Assembly: GCF_031202305.1 (NCBI RefSeq)
Contig: NZ_CP101731.1
Span: 3,224,001-3,288,000, forward strand
Direction of reading: 5' to 3'
Length of the DNA stretch: 64,000 bases
Source of the DNA: Pelagibacterium sp. 26DY04
Lineage (GTDB): Bacteria; Pseudomonadota; Alphaproteobacteria; Rhizobiales; Devosiaceae
This document shows positions 44,853-52,923 of the stretch, piece by piece. Positions within the stretch are counted from its first letter, which is position 1. Every line of letters begins with the position of its first letter. A program made the translations under genes and the position numbers. Below the pieces are notes generated by a model. The model was not told where the DNA came from. It saw only the letters and a program-made list of their open reading frames with translations, and made no database searches.

Positions 44853-45677
44853 ATGTTTCACCATTCGGCAAAGCTGCAATACGAAGTGCGCGTGGATAAG
44901 CCCAATCCGCAATTTGCCCGCCATCTGCAGCAGGCAATCGGGGGCATCGAGGGCGAGATCCGCGTCGCCATGCAGTATTTCTTCCAGGCCATGGGCGCGC
45001 GGGGCGATGCCAAATATCGCGACCTGCTGATGATGACCGCCACCGAGGAACTGTCCCATATCGAATTTCTCGGCCATGCCGTGGCCCTCAACCTCGAGGG
45101 CGCGCCGCTCTCGCTGCAGGAGGAAGCCGCCCAGGACCCGGTGGTCAATGCGATTCTCGCCGGCACCAATCCGCGCCACATCCTCTCGTCCGGGCTTTCG
45201 GCCATGCCGGTCAACGCCAACGGCGTGCCGTTCGACATGAGCCATGTCTACGCCACGGGAAATATCGGCGCCGACATGCTGGCCAATGCCACCGCCGAAG
45301 CCGGCGGTCGCGTTCTGGCCTCGCGGCTCTACAACATGACCGACGACCCCGGCATGAAGGACATGCTGAGCTTCCTCATCGCCCGCGACACCATGCATCA
45401 GCAGCAATGGCTGGCGGTGATCGAGGAATTGGGCGGGCTCGAAAAGCAGCTTCCGATCCCCAATTCCACGCCCACCGAGCACGAGGCGACCGCGCACTCC
45501 TATTATTTCCTCAACACCTCGATCGACGAACCCACCCCCGAAGGCCGCTGGACCTCGGGCCCCTCCCTGGACGGACGCTCGGAATTCTCGGTCGTGGAAA
45601 ATGTCGAACCCCTGGGCCAACAGCCAAGCCTGGGCAAGGCCCGCCCCAATTCCGGCGCCCAGAACGAGCAGCTGTAA
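44853..45677 (+). CDS. Manganese catalase
   Basis: The 274-residue di-manganese catalase decomposes hydrogen peroxide without heme. Metal-ligand motifs of the four-helix bundle are visible: IEGEIRVAMQYFFQAMG, MTATEELSHIEFLGHAV, NATAEAGGRVLASRLYN and IARDTMHQQQWLAVIEELGG. The product is cytoplasmic, with no signal peptide. AGGAG precedes the ATG at 44853, and a terminator follows. It is the last core gene before the integrated element. General-stress control is likely, but no clear EcfG-type promoter was seen. Confidence 0.95.
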   Translation: MFHHSAKLQYEVRVDKPNPQFARHLQQAIGGIEGEIRVAMQYFFQAMGARGDAKYRDLLMMTATEELSHIEFLGHAVALNLEGAPLSLQEEAAQDPVVNAILAGTNPRHILSSGLSAMPVNANGVPFDMSHVYATGNIGADMLANATAEAGGRVLASRLYNMTDDPGMKDMLSFLIARDTMHQQQWLAVIEELGGLEKQLPIPNSTPTEHEATAHSYYFLNTSIDEPTPEGRWTSGPSLDGRSEFSVVENVEPLGQQPSLGKARPNSGAQNEQL

Positions 45678-45703
45678 GCGAGCCGGCACCGACGGGCACA
45701 AAA

Positions 45704-45730
45704 AAAGCCGCCCTGCGGGGCGGCTTTATT
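45704..45730 (+). terminator. Terminator after the Mn-catalase gene
   Basis: AAAGCCGCCC (45704-45713) pairs with GGGCGGCTTT (45718-45727) around a TGCG loop, followed by a short T-rich stretch. On the other strand the A-run before the stem would make it work as a terminator for leftward transcripts too. Confidence 0.85.
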
Positions 45731-45743
45731 CGCTGACGAAAAG

Positions 45744-45790
<47 letters not shown>

Positions 45791-45994
45791 AAATAAAACG
45801 ATAGTTACGACCATCTACGATGCAGCTTGTATTCTTTCGAACTACTACGACAAGTCCCTGAAATAGCTTGATTTCCCCTTCATCCCGCCTAACATCAACT
45901 TCGATCCCCTACGCCGTGATTTTTCGCCTGCTGCTTCCAGTATGCTTCCACAAAATCCCGGCGATCCATCGAATGAAGGCCAGGATGAAACCCC

Positions 45995-47158
45995 ATGTCC
46001 AAGGAAAAGCTGACGAAGCGGACGGTCGATAAGCTGACCGGGCGCGACAAGGACTATATCGTCTTCGACAACGATCTGCCAGGTTTCGGCGTTCGGGTCA
46101 TGCCCAGCGGCCACCGCTACTTCCTGATTCAATATCGGCGTCACGGCCGCACCCGTCGCGTGATGATCGGCCAATTCGGGCCGATCACCGCGGATGAGGC
46201 GCGGAGGGAGGCGCTGCGCATGCTCGGCAGTGTTCGGGGCGGCGACGGCGATCCTGCGGCGGCGCGTGATCGGGAGCGCCAGTCTTTGACGATGGTAGCG
46301 CTCGGCGAGCGATTCCTGAAAGAGCACGTCGCCGTACGGTGCAAGCCATCGACGCAATATGAATACAAGCGCTCGGTCGAGCTGTTCATCAACCCCTTCT
46401 TTGGCAAGCAGCGTGTGCGCAGCGTCACGACGGCCGATGTGGCGGAGTTGCATGGCGGCATGTCGCACATTCCCTACCAGGCCAACCGCACCGTGGGAGT
46501 GCTCTCCAAAATGATGAACCTCGCTGAGGTCTGGGGCGTCCGCGACAAGCACTCCAACCCATGCGACGACGTTGCCCATTTCCCCGAGCGCAAGCGAACC
46601 CGCTTCCTGTCCGGGAACGAATTGGCGCGGCTCGGTAAGGTGCTCATTCAGGTCGAGCAGGACGGGTCCGAAAGCGCGCATGCCGTCGCAGCGTTTCGCC
46701 TCTTGCTCCTGACGGGCTGCCGCCTTTCGGAGATCCAGAAGCTGAAATGGGCCTGGGTCGATCTCGATGAGATGGAGATCCGGCTTCCTGACAGCAAGAC
46801 CGGAGCGAAGTCGGTCTATCTGGGCGAGGCCGCAATCGACGTGTTCAAGAAGGTGCCGAAGGCGGCCGGCAACCCCTTCGTCATCGTCGGCAAGAGGCCC
46901 GGCGCGTATCTCACAGACATGCAGCGGCCTTGGCGACGCATACGCAAGCTGGCCGAGCTCGAGGATGTCCGCATCCACGATCTGCGCCACACCTTCGCGT
47001 CCGGCGGCTTGGTCGTGGGCGAGGGTCTTTCGATGATCGGGAAGCTATTAGGCCATACGCAGATACAAACGACGGCGCGGTACGCGCATTTGGCGAATGA
47101 CCCGATCAAGGCCGCCGCGACCAAGATCGCAAGCCGCCTCGCCGAGGCGCTTGGGTGA
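45995..47158 (+). CDS. Tyrosine-type site-specific integrase (P4-like)
   Basis: The 387-residue recombinase has the N-terminal DUF4102-like arm-binding domain (LTKRTVDKLTGRDKDYIVFDNDLPGFGVRVMPSGHRYFLIQYRRHGRTRRVMIGQFGPITADEARREA), a core-binding SAM-like domain, and the catalytic domain with Arg in TGCRLSEIQ (about 242), HDLRHTFAS (about 328) and GHTQIQTTARYAHLAN with the nucleophilic Tyr near 362. It lies 204 bases from the tRNA-fMet fragment and reads away from it. It probably catalyses integration and excision of the element. AGGA precedes the ATG at 45995. Confidence 0.95.
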   Translation: MSKEKLTKRTVDKLTGRDKDYIVFDNDLPGFGVRVMPSGHRYFLIQYRRHGRTRRVMIGQFGPITADEARREALRMLGSVRGGDGDPAAARDRERQSLTMVALGERFLKEHVAVRCKPSTQYEYKRSVELFINPFFGKQRVRSVTTADVAELHGGMSHIPYQANRTVGVLSKMMNLAEVWGVRDKHSNPCDDVAHFPERKRTRFLSGNELARLGKVLIQVEQDGSESAHAVAAFRLLLLTGCRLSEIQKLKWAWVDLDEMEIRLPDSKTGAKSVYLGEAAIDVFKKVPKAAGNPFVIVGKRPGAYLTDMQRPWRRIRKLAELEDVRIHDLRHTFASGGLVVGEGLSMIGKLLGHTQIQTTARYAHLANDPIKAAATKIASRLAEALG

Positions 47159-47276
47159 TCGTTGGCGCGGACGCGATGCGGTCGTCGTTTGGCCCGAATG
47201 GCATCTGCGCCGCCAGCGGTTTCTGTATTGCAATATGCGCTACAATCTCGTATCTTCGGCAGGAAGGAGTATCGCC

Positions 47277-47579
47277 ATGCCACCCATTGCTGAACGCAAG
47301 GATCATCCGCTTTCAATGCGCCTACCAGAGACGGACATCGCCATCATTGATCGCGCCGCGACGCTGCGCGGGCGTTCGCGCACGGATTTCGTGCGGGAGG
47401 CAGCCGTGCGCGCGGCGGAGGATGTGCTTATGGAGGCGGCGCCGATCCGCATGAGCCCCGAGGGCTTCGATGCGTTCCTCGATGCCCTTTCCGGCCCCGC
47501 TACGGCGATTCCCGAGATGGTGGAGCTGCTGCGTCGTCCCTCGCCCTGGGAACAAGACGAAGCCAAGTCCGGGGAATGA
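47277..47579 (+). CDS. DUF1778 (TacA-type) antitoxin
   Basis: The 100-residue protein has the DUF1778 ribbon-helix-helix start (LSMRLPETDIAIIDRAATLRGRSRTDFVREAAVRAAEDVLMEAAPIRMSPEGFDAFLDALSGP), followed by a tail that would neutralise the toxin (EMVELLRRPSPWEQDE). AGGAAGGAG stands ahead of the ATG at 47277. It pairs with the GNAT toxin gene three bases downstream, and would repress the pair's promoter and help keep the element in the cell. Confidence 0.93.
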   Translation: MPPIAERKDHPLSMRLPETDIAIIDRAATLRGRSRTDFVREAAVRAAEDVLMEAAPIRMSPEGFDAFLDALSGPATAIPEMVELLRRPSPWEQDEAKSGE

Positions 47580-47582
47580 GGC

Positions 47583-48092
47583 TTGCCGCTTTCCAGCCCC
47601 GAACCGCTCAATTCATCGCATGACGTATCGGGATTTTCCTGTGGCAAGCCAGCGCTGGATCGGTGGCTGACGACACGGGCCTTGTCGAACCAGGAAAAGG
47701 GGTTCACGGCGGTCATCGTCGTGCATGAGAACAAGCGGGTCGTCGGTTACTATGGCCTGGCACCGACGGCCATCGTGCCGTCGCGGCTCCCTCGTTCCAT
47801 TCGCACCGGCCAGCCTCCCGACCCTGTGCCCTGTCTGCTGCTCGGCCAGTTCGCAACTGATGAAGGTTGGCGTGGCCGGGGCATCGGGACCGGACTCGTC
47901 AAGCACGCGCTTCAGCGCTGTGTCGCGGCGGCGTCGCTTATCGGAGGACGTGCGTTGATCGTCAACGCGGTCGATAGCGATGCGGCCGCCTTCTGGTCGC
48001 GGCGAGGATTCATCCCCTCAAAGGATGATCCGTTGGTCCTCTTCCACGCGATTTCGAATGTTGCTGCATCAATCGCCGCAGCGGGGTCTTGA
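47583..48092 (+). CDS. GNAT-family toxin (TacT-type acetyltransferase)
   Basis: The 169-residue protein starts at a TTG three bases after the antitoxin stop (MPLSSPEPLNSSHDVSGFSCGKPALDRWL). The GNAT core is LLLGQFATDEGWRGRGIGTGLVKHALQRCVAAASLIGGRALIVNAVDSDAAAFWSRRGF, with the acetyl-CoA loop GWRGRGIG. Related TacT and AtaT toxins acetylate aminoacyl-tRNAs and stop translation; the specific tRNA target here is unknown. It is convergent with the conjugation operon. Confidence 0.93.
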   Translation: MPLSSPEPLNSSHDVSGFSCGKPALDRWLTTRALSNQEKGFTAVIVVHENKRVVGYYGLAPTAIVPSRLPRSIRTGQPPDPVPCLLLGQFATDEGWRGRGIGTGLVKHALQRCVAAASLIGGRALIVNAVDSDAAAFWSRRGFIPSKDDPLVLFHAISNVAASIAAAGS

Positions 48093-48142
48093 TTGCGCGC
48101 GGCGCCATTCTGCCGGATGCGGAAAGAACCGCTCCAGCGCGT

Positions 48143-48355
48143 TTACCTTCTCGCCCTCGCAAACGCTCGGTCCGTAGCCATGAACTTCTGGATCATCGGA
48201 CCAATGAGCTTTGCCGGTTCAGGGACGTCCTGACCTGTTTCGCGCCCCAGGACTTCGGCATAGGCGACCAGATCGCGATGCACGGCGGCGGGCAGTTCTA
48301 CGGTGAGCTTGACGGGCTTCTCGTCAACGATAGGGCCGAGCTTGAGCTTGCTCAC
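48143..48355 (-). CDS. DUF2274 protein, end of the trb operon
   Basis: The 70-residue protein starts at a GTG at 48355 with AAGGAG about seven bases ahead; an in-frame ATG upstream lies inside trbI. It reads VSKLKLGPIVDEKPVKLTVELPAAVHRDLVAYAEVLGRETGQDVPEPAKLIGPMIQKFMATDRAF, a short ribbon-helix-helix-like protein that in related elements regularly follows trbI. Role unknown; possibly a DNA-binding regulator. It begins ten bases after the trbI stop. Confidence 0.88.
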   Translation of the reverse strand: MSKLKLGPIVDEKPVKLTVELPAAVHRDLVAYAEVLGRETGQDVPEPAKLIGPMIQKFMATDRAFARARR

Positions 48356-48365
48356 GAGTGTCTCC

Positions 48366-49547
48366 TTATCCCTGATAGGGTTCAAGCACGAGATCGCGGT
48401 TGACCAGAATCCGAACCGGAAAGCCGGGCCGGATCGTCAAGGTCGGCTGAATGTTGATCTGACGCTGCACGATCTGCTGGCCGACGTCCTGCGCCGCACC
48501 CTGGGCGCTCTCGCGGATGGCGGCAGCGATTTCACTCTCTTCGCCCGACGATCCGAGGTTCGTACCGATCCCGAGCAGCGTCGAGAGAGCAGCAGCCTGG
48601 AAGATGCGGCCCCAATGAAAGTCCACCTCGTCCTCGAGCCCGGCAAAGCCCATCGTGTCGGTGCCGGGCTGGTTGTCGAGCAGGATCGAGCGCCCATTGG
48701 GCAGGATCAGCCGATCCCAGACCAAGAGAACGCGGGACTGGCCGAAGGCAATCTGGCTATCGTACCGGCCGATTAGGCGGGCGCCCTGCGGGATGAGCAG
48801 GTATCGCCCGGTCGGCGTGTCATAGACCGGGCTCGTCACCTGGGCCGTGATTTGCCCTGGGAGGTCCGAGCGGATGCCGGTGATGAGCGCCGCCGGTATG
48901 ATCGCCCCGGCCTGTACGAGATAGGGCGATGCGGGCAACATGAGCTGCTGGTCGCTGACGGCGCGCGTATCGACCTCGCCGGTGAGGAAATCGAGCTTGC
49001 GGTCCTGCATGTTCCGGGCGGCGCCGGCGTCGAGCGGCAGCGGGGACGCCGCGGCGACCGGCGCGATCAGATCGGGCATGGTGAGCTGCGGCAGCGATGG
49101 CAGGCTCTGCGTCGGGACGGCGGTATTGGCGCCGACGAACAATTGGCTCAGCCGCGCGGATTCGATCTCGGCAAGGCGCGCCTGCTCCTCGCTTTCAATC
49201 TCTGGAGGCTGGAAAGACGGCACCACGACGGGCTGGCCGCGGTCCTGGGTTTCAAGGATGGCGCGGCCGAGATCGCCGGGCAGCGCCGGGCCGAGCTGGG
49301 GAATGCCTGCATAGTCGGAGGGCAGCGTATTCAACCCCTCGGCGGTCGGGCGATTGTCTATGTTAAAAAGCTCCTGCCCCGGATCGGTGCTGCGTCGGTT
49401 GGTGTCGAGCGCCCAGATCAGCGCGCCGAGCACTGCAACGCCCGAAACGCCGGCAAGGCCGATGATGACGCGGCGAGAGAGCCGCGTGACCCTCGGCTTC
49501 TCGGGTTGAAGGCGCAGCTCCGCGCGGATATCCGGCGCATCGCTCAT
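48366..49547 (-). CDS. trbI: Conjugal transfer protein TrbI (VirB10-like)
   Basis: The 393-residue protein links inner and outer membranes of the type IV secretion channel. It has a cytoplasmic N-terminus, one membrane helix (RRVIIGLAGVSGVAVLGALIWAL, about 25-47), a proline-rich periplasmic region, and a C-terminal VirB10 domain (YLVQAGAIIPAALITGIRSDLPGQITAQVTSPVYDTPTGRYLLIPQGARLIGRYDSQIAFGQSRVLLVWDRLILPNGRSI). It overlaps trbG by four bases. Confidence 0.95.
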   Translation of the reverse strand: MSDAPDIRAELRLQPEKPRVTRLSRRVIIGLAGVSGVAVLGALIWALDTNRRSTDPGQELFNIDNRPTAEGLNTLPSDYAGIPQLGPALPGDLGRAILETQDRGQPVVVPSFQPPEIESEEQARLAEIESARLSQLFVGANTAVPTQSLPSLPQLTMPDLIAPVAAASPLPLDAGAARNMQDRKLDFLTGEVDTRAVSDQQLMLPASPYLVQAGAIIPAALITGIRSDLPGQITAQVTSPVYDTPTGRYLLIPQGARLIGRYDSQIAFGQSRVLLVWDRLILPNGRSILLDNQPGTDTMGFAGLEDEVDFHWGRIFQAAALSTLLGIGTNLGSSGEESEIAAAIRESAQGAAQDVGQQIVQRQINIQPTLTIRPGFPVRILVNRDLVLEPYQG

Positions 49548-50557
49548 GGCCGCCGCCCATCGGTGCGCACGATGCGGACGATGCGCTGACTGTTGCCGTC
49601 GCCAAGACGCAACTCGGCGGCCGCGAACAGCCGGTCGACGATCATGTAGTTTTCGCGCACCCGGTAATTGACCAGATCGGTGCCACCGGCCGGGCCGATG
49701 GTGAACAGCGGCGGCAAGTCTCCTTGCGCGATGCCGGACGGAAACTCAATATACACCCTTTGGCTGTCGTCGAAGGCGCGCAGCGGTCGCCACGGCGCGC
49801 TGTCGCCCTCGATGGCGTAGCGGAAGTTGAGGCTGGCGATATCGACGCCCTCGGCGATCGGCGTCTGGGCCTGTGCCTGGGTATTCTGCTGGCGCAGGGC
49901 GATGAGTTGATCTTGGGGATATTGCCACGACACCTGCGCCATGTAGGCGGTTTCAGCCGAATTGAGCTCGACCAGATAGGTGCGGCGGTCGGTGTTGATG
50001 ATCAGATTGGTCCGAATATCGGGCCTTGTGGGTTTCACGAGAATATGGATTTGCCTTGCGTCCCCAGCTCCGCTCTCGGTGTCCCCGACTATCCAGCGCA
50101 CGGTATCGCCAAGGGCAACGGGGCCAGCGCCGACCAGGGATTCGCCAGGCTGCAAGGCGATATCTGTAACTTGGCCGGGGGCAGCGTACACCTGATAGAG
50201 CGCGCCAGCCGAGTATGGATAGACCTGCACGGCGTTGATGTAACCGTCCTGGGTCGGCTCCATCCGCGCTTCCTCATTGGCGTCGAGTACACGATCGGCC
50301 GGATCACGATTATCGGGCTCGCGTTCCCCATCGAGAGGGCGAAGCTGACCCGGCAGCGGCAACGGCGTCGGCAGCTCGACCACTTGCACGGGCGCTGGCG
50401 GATCGACAGTGAGCACTGCCGGGGCCATGTCATCATAGTCGATCTCCGGCGGGATGTAGGTGCGGTTTGTGGCGCAGCCCGTCAGTGCCAGGGTAAGGGC
50501 AAAAACAGTCGGCAGGGGAGCGGATTTTTTGAGGCGAGAGGCGTTTGCGATAGTCAT
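49544..50557 (-). CDS. trbG: Conjugal transfer protein TrbG (VirB9-like) with a lipobox
   Basis: The 337-residue outer-membrane channel protein has the VirB9/CagX domain (VYPYSAGALYQVYAAPGQVTDIALQPGE, RTYLVELNSAETAYMAQVSWQYPQ, VYIEFPSGIAQGDLPPLFTIGPAGGTDLVNYRVRENYMIVDRLFAAAELRLG). The N-terminus MTIANASRLKKSAPLPTVFALTLALTGCAT ends in a lipobox with Cys28, so the protein may be a lipoprotein. No separate VirB7/TrbH-type gene is seen, and this could take over that role. The start at 50557 is chosen for the signal. It overlaps trbF and trbI by four bases each. Confidence 0.95.
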   Translation of the reverse strand: MTIANASRLKKSAPLPTVFALTLALTGCATNRTYIPPEIDYDDMAPAVLTVDPPAPVQVVELPTPLPLPGQLRPLDGEREPDNRDPADRVLDANEEARMEPTQDGYINAVQVYPYSAGALYQVYAAPGQVTDIALQPGESLVGAGPVALGDTVRWIVGDTESGAGDARQIHILVKPTRPDIRTNLIINTDRRTYLVELNSAETAYMAQVSWQYPQDQLIALRQQNTQAQAQTPIAEGVDIASLNFRYAIEGDSAPWRPLRAFDDSQRVYIEFPSGIAQGDLPPLFTIGPAGGTDLVNYRVRENYMIVDRLFAAAELRLGDGNSQRIVRIVRTDGRRP

Positions 50558-51246
50558 TGTCCGAGTTCCCTCGACCAGTTGATGGCGTTGACGTAAAGGC
50601 CCAGTGGGTTGGCGCGCAGGGCATCGGCGGTGCGGGGCTGGCGAATGACCGTAGTGAGGATGGCGGTCCAGCGTTCGGTGCGAGCAAGCTGACCATTCTC
50701 GTAAAGGCGCTCGGTCCAAGCGATGCGGAATGAACTCTCCGAGGCACGTATGACGCTCGACACCTCGACGGCGACCTGCTCGCGGCCGACGCGCTCGAAG
50801 GGATTGCTCGAGCGGGCGAAGTCATTGAGCGCCATGGCGCCACGATCGGTGGTATAGTTGTAAGCGTCGAGCCAGTTTTCCCGTACGACCACGGCGTCGG
50901 CCGAGATCGAGCGGACCTGCTCGATAAATCGCGCCAAATGCGAAGCGATCTGCGCGTCGGTGGGATTATAGTCGGCGATGGCGGGCGCGACGGTGCGGGC
51001 CTCGCCGTGTTGGTCAACCTCGACCACCCAGGGCACAACGGTGCCGCGCGTTGATTGCCAGACCAGCGCAGCGGCAAAGCCGAGGGTGAGCAACAGGCAT
51101 CCAAATGCCATCAGTCTCCAATTCTTGGCCTGCACGCGGAAGGTGCCGAGCCGCTCGTCCCAGACCTGGCCGGCCTTTTGATATGGTGTCTCAGGTTCGG
51201 GCGTTTCGCCGTAATGGGATTGGGGACGTCGGAAGAGCGATATCAT
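50554..51246 (-). CDS. trbF: Conjugal transfer protein TrbF (VirB8-like)
   Basis: The 230-residue inner-membrane protein has a cytoplasmic start (MISLFRRPQSHYGETPEPETPYQKAGQVWDERLGTFRVQAKNWRLMA), one membrane helix (FGCLLLTLGFAAALVW) and a periplasmic VirB8 domain (VDQHGEARTVAPAIADYNPTDAQIASHLARFIEQVRSISADAVVVRENWLDAYNYTT). The start at 51246 fits the family. It is part of the T4SS inner-membrane platform. Four-base overlaps with trbL and trbG show translational coupling. Confidence 0.95.
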   Translation of the reverse strand: MISLFRRPQSHYGETPEPETPYQKAGQVWDERLGTFRVQAKNWRLMAFGCLLLTLGFAAALVWQSTRGTVVPWVVEVDQHGEARTVAPAIADYNPTDAQIASHLARFIEQVRSISADAVVVRENWLDAYNYTTDRGAMALNDFARSSNPFERVGREQVAVEVSSVIRASESSFRIAWTERLYENGQLARTERWTAILTTVIRQPRTADALRANPLGLYVNAINWSRELGQ

Positions 51247-52571
51247 CGGCGGTCGTCCTGCTGGAGGGAAACGGAAGAGCCGCCACCGCCCTGATCGCCG
51301 GACCGGATAACATGGGCTGCAGTAGTGGCGCCCTGGCTCATGGTCTGGGATCTGCGCATACGAGCGGCCCATTCGGGTTGTGAGGACGACTGGCTACCGC
51401 CGGAGTCGACGAAACCGGCACCGTCGGGAACAGTCTGTCCGGCGGCTCGGCGCACCGCGTTAGCGCCGGTGTCAGCACTCGTGCGCAGGGCGCCAAGAGC
51501 CCGTCGCTCCATCGCTCGTAGACCTTGGCCAGCGAGCGCGCTGCCCGCGCCGATCATGCCGCCTGCACCAGCGGGAATTGCTGCGCTACCGGTTTTGCCG
51601 GTAGTTTCAGCGCCTATGGAATAGGCAGTGGATGCTGCGCCCCCGACCGTCGCGGCTCCGCGCGCAGCACCCGGAACGGCGCCGGCAAGCGCGCGGCCGC
51701 CCATGAAGCCGGCGGCGCCGATGCCGGCCACGGCGAGGCCTGTGCCGACGGCCGATCCCGCACCGAGCTGCGGGGCGCCCGAGACAAGGCCGGTAGCGAT
51801 GCCCGGGCCGAAAATGGAAAGGCCCATCAGGGCGAGTGCGGAAAGGACCAGCGCCATAGCATCGGTGATGGTGGGCTGGTCGCCACCGAACCCTTGCGTG
51901 AACTCGCCGAAAAGGCCCGAGCCGATGCCGACGATGACCGCCAAGACGAGGATTTTGACGCCCGAGGCAACGATGTTGCCTAAGACTTTTTCGGCGAGGA
52001 AGGCTGTTTTGTTGAACAGCGCGAAAGGGATGAGAATGAACCCAGCCAGGGTCGTCAATTTGAACTCGATCAGGGTGACAAATACCTGCACGCTGAGAAC
52101 GAAGAAGGCGATGAGCACGATGATCCAGGCCATGAGCAACACGACGATCTGCACGAGATTGAAAAAGACGGCAGGAAAGCCGAGGAGTTGGCTCGCGGAG
52201 TCGAGCAGCGGTTGCGCGGCGTCGAGGCCGGTCTGGGCAATGGCACCGGGCCGCAGGAGCTGGTCGGGGGTGATCTGCGAACCGCCCGCCAGGAGCCCGA
52301 GCCCGGAAAAGCTCTGGAAGACGATCTGGGCAAGGCTGTTGAAGTTGCCGATGATGAAGGCGAAAAACCCGATATAGAGAGTCTTGCGCGCTAGGCGCTG
52401 GATGACGTCCTCGTCGGCGCCCCAAGCCCAGAACAGTCCGGCGAGCGTGATGTCGATCACGATCAGAGTTGCGGTGAGAAACGCGACCTCCCCACCTAGC
52501 AGGCCGAACCCGCTGTCGATGTAGGTCGTGAACGTGTCGAGGAAGCGATCGATGACGCCGGTGTTATTCAT
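51243..52571 (-). CDS. trbL: Conjugal transfer protein TrbL (VirB6-like)
   Basis: The 442-residue polytopic membrane protein starts MNNTGVIDRFLDTFTTYIDSGFGLLGGEVAFLTATLIVIDITLAGLFWAWGADEDVIQRLARKTLYIGFFAFIIGNF, the typical TrbL opening, has six or so hydrophobic segments, then a Gly/Ala-rich stretch and a hydrophilic tail (about 340-442). It forms part of the DNA path through the inner membrane. It overlaps trbK-like and trbF genes by four bases each. Confidence 0.95.
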   Translation of the reverse strand: MNNTGVIDRFLDTFTTYIDSGFGLLGGEVAFLTATLIVIDITLAGLFWAWGADEDVIQRLARKTLYIGFFAFIIGNFNSLAQIVFQSFSGLGLLAGGSQITPDQLLRPGAIAQTGLDAAQPLLDSASQLLGFPAVFFNLVQIVVLLMAWIIVLIAFFVLSVQVFVTLIEFKLTTLAGFILIPFALFNKTAFLAEKVLGNIVASGVKILVLAVIVGIGSGLFGEFTQGFGGDQPTITDAMALVLSALALMGLSIFGPGIATGLVSGAPQLGAGSAVGTGLAVAGIGAAGFMGGRALAGAVPGAARGAATVGGAASTAYSIGAETTGKTGSAAIPAGAGGMIGAGSALAGQGLRAMERRALGALRTSADTGANAVRRAAGQTVPDGAGFVDSGGSQSSSQPEWAARMRRSQTMSQGATTAAHVIRSGDQGGGGSSVSLQQDDRR

Positions 52572-52921
52572 TGGGCCTCCATCCCTACGGCTTGTGCATC
52601 AACCGCTTCCTCTTCGGTCCCGCCGGCAGGGGGCAGAGCGGGCGGAACCGATTGCGGTGTCTGGGGTGTCCCGAAGAAGCGGCGCTGCTCCTCGGACCAG
52701 GCCGCAAGACAGCTTTCGTCCTCGGCCGCCGCTGTGCCGAGGTCGCGGCAGCGGATCAGCTCGGGATCACCGGCAGCAGGCAATGAACGGGCTAGCTCGC
52801 CCTCGATGCTCTGCTCTGCCGCGCGCTCGTGCATGATCAGAGTCGCCACGGCGATGCCTGTGACGAAACCGACGATGAGAACCAGCTGTGCGAACGTGCT
52901 GTCTCCGGGGTGTAGGCGCAT
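52568..52921 (-). CDS. TrbK-like (TrbK-alt) entry-exclusion candidate
   Basis: The 117-residue protein has one N-terminal membrane helix (FAQLVLIVGFVTGIAVATLIM, about 10-30) and the motif RCRDLGTAAAEDESCLAAWSEEQRRFFG with two conserved cysteines, typical of the small TrbK-alt proteins that sit between trbJ and trbL in this type of element. Related TrbK proteins block transfer into cells that already hold the element; that role is inferred. It starts two bases after trbJ and overlaps trbL by four. Confidence 0.85.
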   Translation of the reverse strand: MRLHPGDSTFAQLVLIVGFVTGIAVATLIMHERAAEQSIEGELARSLPAAGDPELIRCRDLGTAAAEDESCLAAWSEEQRRFFGTPQTPQSVPPALPPAGGTEEEAVDAQAVGMEAQ

Positions 52922-52923
52922 AA

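Noticed and set aside
45845..46990. Minus-strand open frame opposite the integrase
   Set aside because: The plus strand has a complete tyrosine recombinase with all catalytic residues; the opposite frame has no recognisable domain.
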